Of a stretch of 64,000 nucleotides of DNA, positions 25,338-38,792 are shown piece after piece. The notes beneath the pieces are model-generated. The model did no database searches. It saw nothing but the letters and a program-made list of their open reading frames with translations, and was not told the origin of the DNA. Source of the DNA: Asterias rubens (taxonomy: Eukaryota > Echinodermata > Asteroidea > Forcipulatida > Asteriidae); NCBI RefSeq assembly GCF_902459465.1, contig NC_047072.1, positions 14,034,184 to 14,098,183 on the forward strand, written 5' to 3'. Position numbers and translations under genes: made by a program. How positions within the stretch are numbered: the stretch's first letter is position 1; every line of letters starts with the position of its first letter.

Positions 25338-27633
25338 AATTGCGAAAATATAAGGCCATGTTATCTAATGAAGATATAACGACCCATTGTCGAGGGTATT
25401 TTTATCAGACTCCTACGTTACATTACATTGTTAAACCGTTGCCCATAAGTGGGCGTAGCTTCAAACCAAGGGATGCATGCACAGGCAATGTAAAAAACAT
25501 ACAGTGGTAAAACTCCCAGGAAATCAAAAGGACTGCTAGAAGTCGAACCACATAATGTGCTTTGGTCATGCTTGTTTGGATGCAATATAAAATTCCCAAA
25601 GTGTACGACAGGCATTTTACAAATAAAGCAAAACCCAACGACGATCGACGCTTACTGATAAAACAATACTTTTACCATTATTTGTTATGCATTTCTCGCA
25701 AGGTTTATGTTCTTTACTAAGTAAGATAAAAAACAATGACGGTGATTACGAACTTCGCAGCGAAGATAAACTCTTATGAGTGGATAAAATTCGCCTGTTC
25801 GGACGCAGCTGTTACAATATCTCTTGGCCTGGAGTGGTTCTTCGAAACTGTCCACGGCTCGACATTGCAATCTACAGAGGCACTCTCGGATGGCCAGTGT
25901 GTTTAGTCAGGTTGACGGAACTATTTACAGTCTACCATTCCATTAGATTGATTAGACGTGACTGTAAAGTAAAAGCCTGTGTCTTTGTCATCCATAAGAC
26001 TGAGGAAAACATCTTTGAGAATAGTTTCTATGCATCCTGGTGGCTTCATTGTTCAACGCGGTTTAGAGTATAAAGAATAAGAAGGATATACAGATATGTG
26101 TGCGATGCTTCCTTCAGTACTTTGAAAGAAATGCAGATTTAGTTTGTTGCCTAATTGATTATACTGGACATAAATGAGCGACTCTTTTTATTATCTCGAT
26201 ACGAGTGCGTATTGTGATGAATTGCGGAATATCATATTCAGAAAGATTACTACATGCAGTAGAAAGACTAGATTTTTTTTTAAATGAGTTTTATTTATAG
26301 CACAAGTTTGTTGACACCACACGTTGGCTAAGAGTTCGTTACAGCAGTGTCGAATATGTCTAGAAAGACGTGTGAAATCCATTACCGAATGTACAAAATA
26401 GTTAGCATCGATTATTGGTATCAAAGAAATTTAGAAAGATATTATAATAGTCAAAGTAAACAAAACACAAAATAACTATCTTCATCACCTTTACTTCATC
26501 ATGACACAGACCTACGATGGGGGAATATTTGAATACGTTTAAGCGTTTCGGACATCTAGTAATTCTGGATGTTCCGATTTATTTACAAAGAATGTCAAAA
26601 GAATCGATACTTTCAAGTAGTTGAATAAAACACGAATCGATATCCGCGCTTGTCTCCCCCTGGAAGATCGCCAAACAACTCTGCTGGCGCAAACTCGGCA
26701 TGCCTTCTCAACTTACTAAACAGAGGGTACACTCACAATGTAATTACTCAACGGGGATACCAAGGTAAATGCCATGGTTGGTATTAAGAGAGTAAATCAG
26801 CTGATGCTCATTACCTTTACACACAAGGTACAGATGGGTAGCAGTCTGGTGCTCAAACATTTAAGAACGTCTGGCTGCATAATTACATCAAACAAAATAC
26901 AGGGTGGCAGATGACTTGAAGTGACAGCTGTGATGTAACCTTCTTGGTTTTCACCAAACACGTTTCCGAAACGAGGTTTGATGATGGGGAAAACGTGTCC
27001 CATTTAAAGATTGAGCAAATTTGTTTTGTTTTCAATGTATAAAGAAATAATCAATGTAATTTCAAATAATCATTTTTGTTTCTTCTCCTTCGAATTTAAT
27101 GTAAAGACGGCATGAAATAAATTAAGTAAAACTGACGAGAGATAATCACTGAAAATTTGAACATACTTGAACAGAGTTGAATGGTAAAAAAAGAAACAAA
27201 AACAGCCATTTGAACTTTCGCTGCATACATTATATTTTAAACTCATGCCTCTTGCAAACTCTCAAACCTGGCTTTTGGACTGCATTGAGTGTAACCAAGG
27301 GAACAAGAAAGCAAAACGCTGCTGCATTTTACAGACGATATGCAAATATCGAGAGCAGATGACATTTAGACCATAGTATCAAGAATTCCCCAGTGGACAG
27401 CAAGTGCATAAGCGTTCGGGAATTTGAGATTCTGCCCTTAATCTTCGAAGAAATATTTGTATGAATAAGAAAGGCATTTCATATAAGCCCGAATTCAGGG
27501 AAGTTAATCAAACTTGGAGTACAAATAAAAGAGTCGTCTTCGAGTCTCAAGCGGAAAGTTTGATATTTAGAAAAGTCAAAACGGCCTTGGTGTGAAGCTA
27601 AACATTGTTTTCTCAGTTCACAAGGAGACAGCG
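25338..27633. other. Intergenic, nothing seen
   Basis: No exon, RNA gene or clear repeat. Short frames on both strands overlap without domains. Confidence 0.4.
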
Positions 27634-28018
27634 TAAAGACATAGGACACTATTGGTTATTGTCAAAGACTAGCCTTCACAGTTGGTGTATCTCAACATAT
27701 GCAAGAAATAACTAACCTGTGGAAGTTTGAGCTCAATCGGATATCGAAGTTGCGAGATAATAATGAAAGAAAAAACACCCTTGTCACACGAAGTTGTGTG
27801 CGTTTAGATGGTTGATTTCGAGACTTCAAGTTCTAAATCTGAGGTCTCGAAATCAACTTCGTTGAAAGTTACTTCTTTCTCAAAAACTATGGCACTTAAG
27901 AGGGAGCCGTTTCTCACAATGTTTTATACCATCAATCTCTCCCCATTACTGGTCACCAAGAAATGTTTTATGCTAATAATTATTTTGAGTAGTGACCAAT
28001 AGTGTCCACTGCCTTTAA
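27634..28018. repeat. TTAA foldback element, family B, copy 3
   Basis: Near full-length: the left end is GTAAAGACATAGGACACTAT and the right end is AGTGTCCACTGCCTTTAA. It has the central GAGACTTCAAG / GAGGTCTCGAAATC hairpin and is most similar to copy 2 (10974). Confidence 0.85.
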
Positions 28019-31004
28019 TGAAGAAATAAACGTACAGACTGTTGACATTTGTTGTCACTCGACAGCGCGTTGAAATCTCATTCATGGGTAGATTGGATAA
28101 ATAACCAAGCTCTTTATTTGATGGTTGGTTTATTTAGGTTTTTATTTAGACAGTGGAGAGTGTGTTTTTTTAATAATCGATTTCACAAGAACTTATGTTT
28201 GTTCAACAAAGGCTAACAAGCCATTAGCAATCATATTGCAGACATACCAAGTAAAAACAAAAAAATACATACAAATGTTTAATCCAAATCGAAATTGTGT
28301 CACTCTCCCTGGGCAATCAGCCCCTGTCATTGAAGAAGACACGGTGTCTCGTGCTATATTTGGAACTGCATATATTCAACAATTTCTGCATTATTTTTCA
28401 AAATCTTTATAACATTTTTAGTTCTTCATAAAATTGCGAATCACTACCAACTATGGATGTTCAAAGGTTATTATTTATATGTCTTAAGGATTGGAATGAA
28501 AGATCATTCGTAAACCCATGAATTTAATTAGCGCTTATAAGGTTCGCGTATTTGATGTCGTTATTTCAAGTTTGATATACGAGTTTAATTTCCCCTCCAC
28601 CGAATAAATTCAAGCACGTGCATGAAAAGGTCTTTCAAGGGGTCAAGGCAGAAGAAATACAATTGGGCTGATCTTTAGAAATCAAATTCTTTATCATTAC
28701 AGCAGATCACATTCATCAACTAATGACGCAATTTGATCTCTTTATACAGCACGGAACAAAATGTCACAGACGGGTTTTTTTTAATTAAAGGTTTTTGATG
28801 TCAACAAATATTCAAATTCTGCCGCGAGCAAAGTAAATAAGGGCGGAAGATTTAATGAAAGGTGAGTTTAAAGGAGCGAGCAGTGGAAGACAAAAACCTC
28901 GGCAAAAAAGGCACCGGTTATAATGGCATTCACAACAATTCAGTATGCGCTGATTGATAAAAGAATAGAAAACGTGCAGCCCATCCCATGACTTCCAAAA
29001 ACAATGCTTTAGTTTGGCTGCTTTAACATCGAAGTTCTATCCGGTTTTTCTATATACTTCTCAGTTCCAAGGCCTCTTGCAAAACTCGGATTACATTCAC
29101 ATTTTTATTCCAAAATTGTGTTACAAAGTGAAACATATCTCTCAAATTGTCTATCCCTGGGTTCGGCCTGATATCATGTGTCACTTTACCCAGTAATATA
29201 ATCCGTAAATGTAAAATGGCGAGCGATCTGGTATCACACGGTTGACAGCTTAGAAGTTTCGTAATGTCAAAAACAACTCAATCAACATTGCATTTTTTTA
29301 ATGTACACATTTACAGGATGGTAAGTTTTGTTCCAACGACGCATTATGTAAGGTTTGTGTTTAACATTATATTGCAACAACAGATTGAGCCTTTTAAACA
29401 ATCCCTTTTTGAACATGAAATCTACTAAAAATTAATACAAATATTCCCAAATGAAGTGCACATTATGTTTTCATGGTTGGTGCATTCGTAGCAAATCTAA
29501 CGTAAAAAACTGACGGAGAAATGATATTCTCTACAACTACGTCTAGAAAGACATGTTAACATTATTAAGCGAATAATGTACAGATCATCAGTACAGTTTA
29601 TGGCAATGAGGACAAAACTTTAGTCTGAAATTAAGACTCGATCTTCGTGTTTTGGTTTTCTTTTTACGTTCGGTTTTGTTATTAGAAAAATAATTATTTC
29701 CCGGTTGGTTATTTTTGCATTCTGTCTTCGTCGTTTAATCTTATGTTTCATACAATTGCAATATGATCGTATGGTTGTTAACTTAACACGTTTTTGTATT
29801 ACTTTATTTGGTAACAATAAAACGTCATATTTTCCCAGTTACGTTCCCCTTTCTCTTTTTGATTCTCAATTAAAACACCGCATCAGCTTCTATGATTGTA
29901 TCTCGTATTTTGTTGTTTAAGCACTTATTTGCATAAATTCAGCAGTCAATAACAATGTCATGAAGACGGCCATGTTATTACCTGGCAATCAATAAAGACC
30001 GTCCAAACATACGCAAATGAAATGTGCATTGTTTACCTCATAATTAACATGCCTGACGAAGCCAGGAAACTTCAGGCTTCATGGGCTTGTATAACTTCCC
30101 GTTCTTGGCATAAATGAATATTATAGGCTTAATTGAGGCAATCATTTGTATATTTCAATTGTGAATAAGCAGTATCAATCAATGAAATTAGCATTTTAAT
30201 AGGCAACTTATGCGTGTTTGCCTGTCGTGATTGAAGTTAAAAGGGAATGCGCAATGGTGCTTTGATTGGAAGTAATGGCACCAATCTCAATTTAAAGTTG
30301 CTTGTTTAAATTTTCTGATTTCTCGGTTTGTTTTGGTAAAGTCTGTTGTTACAAGATGCGGTGTTATGCCATTCACTTCAAATGACAATCACAAGTCAGC
30401 GCCCTCGCAGAAGCAATCGCATATTTAGGCAGCACAATCAATCTTTACCATCACATATCTCAACCAGACTTCCATGAGAAATTAACAGTTTATTCATGTT
30501 CTGTTGATATCGATAAACTTCAAAATATCATATCCTCATTATTTCCTTTCGCTTAATCTTTATACAACTGTATCCCGCTCAAAATGAAAATACATCTCAT
30601 CATATCAGTCTGCTGCTAAGATTTTCGTCAATAAAGCAAACATTCGAGTATTTTCTTCTAAATTATCTCGGTTACTTCACATTGCGGTTAAGGTTTACAG
30701 ACTGATGGGGTTTTCTTTTAAATTGTAACAAACATTGCCTTTGGTAATGTGAAAAGGACATAAACCATCCCAAGAATTGTGATTACGCAGGGCCTACGAC
30801 AAATATATATTTGGATTATTCTGAAAATCCTGATCATGTATACTGACTAAGTCACTTAAGTCCCAGAAGACACGATGGAATTAATGTCTGAATTCAACGC
30901 AAAACAACAACAAATTAAGTGGTGAATATAGAGTGATATGAAAACGCGGTACATCCACAAACAAGAACTTGTTTTTGTTTAAAAGTACTTTTTTAAATGC
31001 AGGG
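28019..31004. other. Intergenic, free of recognisable repeats
   Basis: About 3 kb with no exon and none of the repeat families found elsewhere in the window. Repeat-free AT-rich sequence upstream of a developmental gene can hold enhancers. Only cross-species alignment could show that. Confidence 0.35.
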
Positions 31005-31346
31005 TGTATTTTTGGTAATTACTCCAAAGGCTTATGGTAAAATAAAATTACACTGTAAAGAGGACTGGCGAGCAGTTGATTATAAAATCATGGTAAGGAA
31101 CGACCGCATATGAAGTATCTTTAAGAGAAAGAGGTAATTTTTCACCTAAACAGTTTTAATTTGATAAAGGTTTCAGGCATGAAGCTCTATCAGACATCTG
31201 AAAACACACAATACTACGCAACAAGGGTGTTTTATTTTTTATGTTTGTCTTGCAACTTCGGTGACCAATGAGCCCAAATGTTCACATGTTTGTTATTGTA
31301 TACTCATTATTGTATGGGACACACCAAAAGTATACCCTGCCTTTAA
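31005..31346. repeat. Diverged family B-like element, inverted orientation
   Basis: Keeps patches of the family B interior in reverse order: GGTAATTACTCCAAAG at the left, ACAAGGGTGTTTTATTT in the middle, and ACATGTTTGTTATTGTATAC and CCTGCCTTTAA at the right. Heavily mutated, so an older copy. Confidence 0.55.
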
Positions 31347-32377
31347 CAATAAAAATACTGAGTGAAAACAGTCACACAATCATTGGCAAAGAGCATTGAG
31401 GTTAATGATGTATTACAAGGTTTCACTCAATGTTAATGAGATGGTTACCCTCAAGAGAGAAATAAAGTTCGTGATTAATCCTAGTACCAGCTTCTCATTG
31501 ACATTTAACTAAATAATCAAAAGGTTGCCAATTATGGCTAGACCAGTAATTACACAGTCTCTCTGCGTTGATATTGGAAATAAAGTTCAGACAAAATCGA
31601 TTGATACCTTCCCGTTTTTAACGGCTGTTTTAAGTTCTTAGGGCCAACACACTGCATAATTGACACTTTTAAGATGGATGGAATGTACACCAAGATGACT
31701 TCATGCTGTGAACGACACCGAATGAGACAAAAATCACAGCACAGTCCTGACTTTTTAATACTAATTCCTAAACCTTCAATTCCCACCGTGCTCTCGGTGA
31801 CTTTCGGGCGGGCTGTCGTGACCTTTAAACCCCGTCTATATAATCAGACAATCCTGCGTTCCTGCCGCATCATTGCCATTCCATTCATCGACAAGTCACG
31901 CATTGCTTTGCGCTAAGAATATTGTTCTCCCATGTAAACACTAAGAAGACTCTGCTTTTGCAATACGGGGAGTGCAGGCACCCGTCCGACTGCCATCTCT
32001 TCATCAATGTGTCATCATGTTTATGTAATGAGAAATCAAAGGTATCTGTGTGTGGATGATTGTGGTTGGCGCCCGCATGCAAACGTTTAAGAATGCTTCA
32101 CAGTCATAGGCAGCACCAGACTGCTATCGTACCCCGATAGCACTCCGGGTTGGAAGTATCAAGTATTACTGCGACCATGTGATGTATTTACCATAATAGG
32201 TCACCCCCACTGCAATAATTCATTAAACTTTTGAAGTCGAGCTACTGTACTGTTAAAGAACGCTAAATACGTTAGCGACTTCATGATGGGTGAATAATTA
32301 TTTGAGTAAGTGAAAGTAAGTGAAAATATCCACAGCTACTTTTGCAAACATTTAGGTAGCAAAGTGGTGTTATCGAC

Positions 32378-35300
32378 ATGGAGGCCAGTACAAACGGAAC
32401 TGGGTGGGTCAATGGACCAACTTCCTGCAACGGTTGGACACAATCGCAACCTGCCGTCTACCAACTTGGCTGCTTTGTCATCATCAACGGCCTGCTCGTC
32501 CCCCCTAACGTTGGTATATACCAGGCCTTATGGCTACGCATCTGCCTTGTCATCGGGCTCTTTTGCCACGTGCTGTGGGCCGGACCAGCACTATGTTGGC
32601 CTGATGGTCTGGCGTGGGAGCTTTCTGCCTTGTTCGCCAACATCGGTCATCTCATCTACCTCTCCTATCTCACCTACCCAGTGAATTTTGACGACGATGT
32701 GCAGAAGATATACGGAGCTCTCTTCAAGCCATTCAACGTCAGTCGGCAGCAGTTTCGCGTGCTGCTTGACAAAGGAGGTGAAATCTACGAACTGGACAGA
32801 ACGGGGCATTATGCAGTGGAAGGACGAACGAGAACAGACCGGGTACTGTCCTTACTGATTTCCGGAAGGTGAGCAAACATTTGTTATTTTTGTCACAACT
32901 TGTTCAAAAGGATACCGGTAAATTATTATTGGATTTTATACTCAAATTTATTTGTAAGGAAAAGACGGAAGATCAAGTTGTGTTAGCCGATTTAAAAGAG
33001 TATCTTTGCAAAATATTGTTCTTCTTTGAATCTAGCACAGATCGAGAACTTTCTCTATTGTCTTTGTTTTAAAATTGCTCCATGCGACTTATCTGCACAC
33101 TCGGCCAGACTCTTGTAAAGATTTCCCTTTTTTAAATGCACGATTACTGCACTCAGTTGTTCTGCTCCGCACGAATGGTCTGACTAACAGCGCCCTCACA
33201 TGACCTTAAATAAGAACCCTTCATTTAAAACTCTTCAAAAATAAAAAATAAAAATGTGTTTGCAATGCATGCCATTACCATGGAAATGTCATTTCCATTC
33301 AACCTATTAATGATTCGCTGTGGAAATGCACTCAGTATTCCCTGCCTAAAAAATAAAAGAGGAGGTCTGATGTCATCACCGATAAGCACTAAAAGATACC
33401 GGGCATCATCAATCTAGCGGTTAACAAGCTCAAATCGTTATCAGAACGTCTTCAAGCCAGGGATCATCAGTGGGAGTGACTGTTGCGTCTTACCCGTCGT
33501 GATTTAACGCTGACATGGTACATCAACAACCAAGTACGCTAGACAATCCCCAGGGGCAAGATGGTGTGAACTTTACACCCATTACAGGAAGGGTATTAGG
33601 TCTCTCTTGTCGCACGCATATCGCCTTAAGACGCTTTTAGACTACCGGCTAAGTAGGATAGCATGGCGGAATAACCTCCGTGGTGATGATCCGCAGCCGG
33701 AAGCACTTCTTACTGGATTTTAAAAGCACCATGAATATCGGTGTGAAAATCCGGAAAATTTAAAATCCAATACGGTGTCGTATCTATAAAATCTTAAAAG
33801 AAACCAAACACCCAACAAGTAAATATTTAAATTTGTGCAGAAAGGGAAACAGTAAAGTAAAAATACGAATAGCTCTTCATCAGACTTCCATTTGTTTTTT
33901 CTTATTCCCTTAAAACATTATTTTAACCACCCTGACTGCCGTTTCCAGTCACATAAACAGAATTTCATGAAAATTAATGTGAACCCTTACCATAAATTAT
34001 TTATGATTTGTGGTTAATACAAATACATTATTTTGTACATTTTACAGTGAACAAATTATTAACTTCATACGATAAAATAAATCGGGTTGGTTTTGGGGTG
34101 AAATATGACTTATACAAGGATGTTTTCAGACGTGCATGTGTCACAAATCAATGTCAGTAACATTTAAAGATTTCGACAATTAAATTTGGCTACTCTTTCT
34201 GCACGGACAGCAATTCAAGCAAGAGTCAAAACTCGAGGTCGCTTTATCAAATTATCGGGAGGCAATCTAGTTTCACTCAATGTGCGTTACAAGTCGGCCT
34301 CGTCTGACTCTGATATGGGCGGCACGTTCCTACACCATTTGGCTAAGCGTTTAGTTTTATCCCAATCGCCAATGGCATGTCTTGACATTAAAGGAACACG
34401 TTGCCTTGGATCGGTCGAGTTGGTCTTTGAAAAGCGTTTGTAACGTGTTCCTTTAACAAAATGCGGAAAAACACATTCGTATTACATCGAGATTTTGAAT
34501 AGCTAAGACTGTCCGCTGTTGATACTTCTAGAATTCATTTAATCAAATAAATCAAGTCCGATTCGGTTGAACTTATTTAGAATACGTTGTATTCAGATTA
34601 ATGTTCAAACGAGGTTTTATAATAGTCAGGTTTTAAGAATAATCGGGGTTTTATTTCAAGACCTTATTTAAATGTGGATTAATTATTCTAACCAAGTAGA
34701 GTAGTATACTGTACTTGGATGTAGCATGAGCATACTTCCATCACGCGTTAACATCGTTTCTTCTTAATCATATTTACACTTTATATTATTAAAAGTGGCA
34801 CAGAGCCATCCATCAAAACCGCAGTATCAAATAGAGTCGGTGTTTAGCTCTTAAAGGGACTTATTTCAATTCTCTTGCTTTCAAGAACTGCAGGTTTATC
34901 CTACATGCTTTATGTTAATATTCTAAAACTATTTATGCTCATTGGTTTTTTTTTGTGCTGTTACTGTATTATGTTGTTCAAAGTCTCGAAATAACACCAA
35001 TAAAGTATCACATATTATTCATAACATTATGTCAAACTGTATTTATATTTTTATTTGTACTATACAGGATGAGAGTTACAGCTAGTGGTGGTTTCTTGCA
35101 CAATGTATACCCATCTCAATTCCTCGACTCTCTCGAATGGCAGAGCAACCGGTCTGTTACTTCGGCAGCTGGCCCGTCTAGTTTTCAGGTAAATGGGTCT
35201 AAATTTCACCCAAGCCAAGACTGGTTACATTTTTATACTCGAAGCCATAGTCGGGCACGTTTGGTGATTGTCAAAGACCAGTATTCTCACTTGTTGTATC

Positions 35301-37854
35301 CCAAATTATGCATAAAATAACAAACCTGTTAAAATCTTGGCTCTATTATTGGTCATCGATTTTGTAAGAGATTACAGAAAAAACACCCTTGTTGCATTAC
35401 TTTGTGTGCTGTCAGACGCATAATTAATAAAAGGCTCCCCCTATAGTCTTTTAATATTTGAGTTAGCAATTACCTCTTTCTCAACAAATTACGTTACTTT
35501 GAGCCGTTTTTTCACAATGTTAATACTATCAACAGCTTTCCATTGCTCGTTACCAAGTAAGTTTTTATGTCAACAATTATTTTGAGTAGCCTAATTACCA
35601 ATAGTTTTCAGTGCCGTTGAGAAAATTACCAGTACATAAATGTGGTCTGTAACATAATTCCATAATATGTACATTTCCATTCCGTATTCATAGGTAACCG
35701 TAACTGCAGATGTAGACTGTCGGTACATTCAATGGCAGAGGAAAGACCTTGACAAATTCCTCAGAAAGGAGGCTTTCATGAGGGCAGTCTTCGAGACAAC
35801 TATCGGTAAAGACATCAACACTAAACTTTACTCCATCAACGAGGACAACGATAAGCCAGTTGCGCCACCACCGAGCACCCAGCCTACAAACAAGATGACC
35901 ACCCTTAAACAGATGAGCGTGCCGGAAATAGCTGAGATCTGCTTACCAGATGATGAGGAAGAAGAAAGTGGGCTACTCTCTCATAAATGGGAGCGGGCAC
36001 TTTCACTGGATGATGATGCTGGGATTGGTGGTCCGCCATTGCACACTACCGGGGGAATGGGCTTAACTGTGCCCACAGGATCGGGAAGTACAGCCAGTCT
36101 GCATTCGGCACGATCCATGGTGGACATCAGAGCGAGTATTGCATCGGGGAGAGGAGCCGACGCAACGCGCCGTTCAACCCTCGGCCAAGCAGAGAGGCCC
36201 TCGAGGCTCAACAGCATGACGTCACACACAAGCGGTACAGCACCAAGAAGTTTGCCAAGAGTTTATTAATGCATGGTATCATCCGCGCATGCGTAAACAT
36301 CACGTTATGGTAAATCATTTGCATATCACACCCACCGATCACATTTCGTTCTCTTTCTTTTCTCATCCTCGAATTTTCATACATTAGTTTCATACATTTC
36401 AACACAATCTGTTCCATACATTTCAACCATGCATGAAAATAACACTTTGGAAGGGTCACATAGAGGAAAACAGTTAACAAAACATGTATGTGGGTGTGTA
36501 CAAAAAAAATTGCCCCTGTTTTCAAGAGTTGATGACGTTATCACTGCGTCATCTTGGTTACAAAACAATTACAAAGTGATGAACATCATCATGATATGCT
36601 AAGCCCACAAGAGCAAGACCTAGCAGAATTAAATACAATCACTAGTTTGTGTTGACTGCACGTAAAACAACCCTCTGTTGTTCCACTATAATTCTTTTTA
36701 GGTAGTCACGTTTGCGCTTCCTTTTAGTGTACTAAACGTTACACTTGTATTGAAAAAGGGAGTAAAGCAACAACATTTAACTGTTTAGTTCAACATTTAC
36801 TGGTTTTTAATCTTGACAAACCATTCTTTTCACACTTTTCTCATGATGGCTTCAAGATTTGTTTCTTAAAATTATGTTCTATGTCGCGACAAAAGCTGCT
36901 GAAATATCAGGCAACACACAAATTGACATAATAATTTATGCTTAAACATTAACGGCTATTTGAGTTTAAATAATATCTTGTCATCTGCTTTGTCCGTTTT
37001 ACAATTTTTTTTGCAAATTACGTTGCCATCATTTTTATTAAATAAGGGAGAAAACACATGCAGCGCAAAATCAGCTCATAAACATGATTTTTGAAAGAGA
37101 GCATTTTAGAAGTACGGATTGTGACCGGTGCATGAACTAAAAAGAACCCAAACAATCCTTATCTTAAATTCAAGATGAGTAAGAAAATTAAAAAGCGGTC
37201 ATCTGATAATTAACTGTCAACCCATCACAATTCTTGAAGTAGTGTAAGTTTGCAACTAAAAATCTTTATTTGAGTTTTACTAACACTTGTATACTAACGG
37301 CTAACACTAAATATTCCATAATTGACGCTAATGGTGGTGACACTATTGGCAATTGTCAAAGACTAGCCTTCACAGTTGGTGTATCTCAACATGTGCATAA
37401 AATAACAAACCTGTGAAAATTTGAGCTGAATCGGTCATCGGAGTTGCGAGACAATAATGAAAGAAAAATAACCCTTGTCACACGAAGTTGTGTGCGTTTA
37501 GATGGTTGATTTCGAGACCTCAAGTTCTAAATCCGAGGTCTCGAAATCAAATTCGTGGAAAATTACTTCTTTCTCGAAAACTACGTCACTTCAGAGGGAG
37601 CTGTTTCTCAAAATGTTTTATACCACCAACCTCTCCCCATTACTTGTCACCAAGAAAGGTTTTATGCCAATCATTATTTTGAGTAATTACCAATAGTGTC
37701 CACTGCCTTTAATGTAACATTCTTTCCCCTTTTCCCCCACAATTCAGAACCAATGCTAGAGGGCAGTTCTAAGAGAAGCAGCTTTCAGTCAGACGATGGT
37801 CATCAGTTCCTCAACCCAGACCAAAGAGAAACACACTATGTATCTTCAGTTTAA
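32378..37854 (+). CDS. Popeye domain-containing protein, second tandem copy
   Basis: Four-exon model: 32378-32868, 35068-35188, 35694-36234, 37748-37854, giving 419 residues. Intron phases 2, 0 and 1 match the upstream paralogue. Hydrophobic segments lie near residues 25-42, 48-70 and 78-99, and an N-glycosylation sequon (NGT at 6-8) lies in the short extracellular N-terminus. The Popeye domain runs from about 103 to 250. The second cAMP motif is intact (FQVT 203-206). The first reads DSLE (184-187) instead of the near-invariant DSPE; the Asp and Glu are kept. The C-terminal tail is Ser/Thr-rich and probably disordered. Exon 3 has a moderate donor (AGCG/GTACAG). If it is not used, translation stops at 36269 and the protein has 395 residues. 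The last exon has a good acceptor and an in-phase 34-codon frame ending THYVSSV. Orthology within POPDC1-3 is unresolved. Confidence 0.88.
32869..34387 (+). other. Intron 1 of the second Popeye gene, 5' part
   Basis: Starts GTGAGCAA. No additional exon or repeat is recognised before the element at 34388. Confidence 0.45.
34388..34456. repeat. TTAA foldback element, family A, 69-bp deletion derivative
   Basis: Has the left end TTAAAGGAACACGTTGCC through AAAGCGTTTGTAAC, then jumps to the right end GTGTTCCTTTAA. Nearly all of the interior and the right arm are missing, while both TTAA ends remain. This helps define the element boundaries. Confidence 0.85.
35261..35618. repeat. Foldback element, subfamily B2, copy 2
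   Basis: Matches the element at 12538 in the same orientation (GTCAAAGACCAGTATTCTCA near the left, TTTTGAGTA and a CCAATAGT stretch near the right). The left terminus is missing. It lies between exons 2 and 3 of the second Popeye gene and fills most of that 505-bp intron. Confidence 0.75.
36235..37334 (+). other. Intron 3 of the second Popeye gene (or 3' UTR)
   Basis: Intron if the 36235 donor is used, otherwise 3' UTR after the stop at 36269. No polyadenylation signal is obvious near 36269, which favours splicing to 37748. Confidence 0.45.
37335..37712. repeat. TTAA foldback element, family B, copy 4
   Basis: The left end is cut at GGTGACACTATTGG and the right end is intact (AGTGTCCACTGCCTTTAA). 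The central GAGACCTCAAG hairpin is present. It ends 36 bases before the last exon of the second Popeye gene, so only the branch point and polypyrimidine region separate them. Confidence 0.85.
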
Positions 37855-38399
37855 AGACAAGTCCACAACCACGGAAATATGTGAAAGCAGAATACAGTAA
37901 TGCTTGCCAAAAAGTTGCAGGAAAGTTTTTAAGGCGTGTCACCTCTTGTGGGCTAGCCTTTTCTGCGTTGGAGCATACAACTTTCCTCCACTTAAAACTG
38001 CCTTGAAGTTTTTTTATATTTGGAGCTTTGATTACCATGTGTACAAAACTCATCAACTCGTTACAGAGAAAAAAACAAGGGGAACCCCCAATGGGTTGGT
38101 GTTGGGGAGGGGGTGGGATGAACCCGAAGACATGAGGGATCAATGCCAAAGGAGAGTTCAAGACACCCTGGTCAACATCTTCAGAAACAGATCACCAGAA
38201 ATATAGGATAAGGAAAGCAATGTCTTCTTGTGTCTTAGAACTCACAAGAATAGAACAATTTAAAGGTCATGAATGATAATCACAGACCAGAATACCACAA
38301 CCATCTCACAAGTTGCCATCCCAACCGATTTAATTCTGATTGTTAAGTGTGCTATGTATTATGGTAATGAAGTATCATTTCATGAACCATCTGTCCATC

Positions 38400-38600
38400 T
38401 GGACCCATTTTCATATAGAGCTGCTTATGTGGAAAATGTTACTTAACAAATTTCTTCTAAGCAGAATTGAGCAGGATACCAGTCACAAAATGTACTTGTG
38501 TCATGGTAGTTTGGCTGGTAACCTTATGCTGGTAAGCAAAATTTTGTTATGCTTAGCTACTTTTGTGTTTATAAGCAAATCTATGAAATGGGGTCCTGGT
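38400..38600. repeat. Foldback element, 'GGACCC' family, copy 1
   Basis: Left end GGACCCATTTTCATATAGAGC, right end ATCTATGAAATGGGGTCC, inverted to each other. The middle has GAGCAGGATACCAGTCACAA. It is followed almost directly by a second copy. Confidence 0.75.
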
Positions 38601-38601
38601 A

Positions 38602-38792
38602 CCAGGGCCCAATTTCATAGAGCTGCTGAAGCAGAAAATATTGCTAAATAGTTTTCTGCTGAGCATGAGCAGGATACCAGTCACAAGTTGTACATGTGAC
38701 ATGGAATTTTGGCTGGTAACTGTTCTGGTAAGCATAGTTTTGTTGTGCTTAGCTATTTTTTAAGCTTAAGCAGCATTAGAAATTGGGCCCTG
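38602..38792. repeat. Foldback element, 'GGACCC' family, copy 2
   Basis: Left end CCAGGGCCCAATTTCATAG, right end AATTGGGCCCTG. It shares GAGCAGGATACCAGTCACAA with the preceding copy in the same orientation. A fragment of this family is at 41641-41681. Confidence 0.8.
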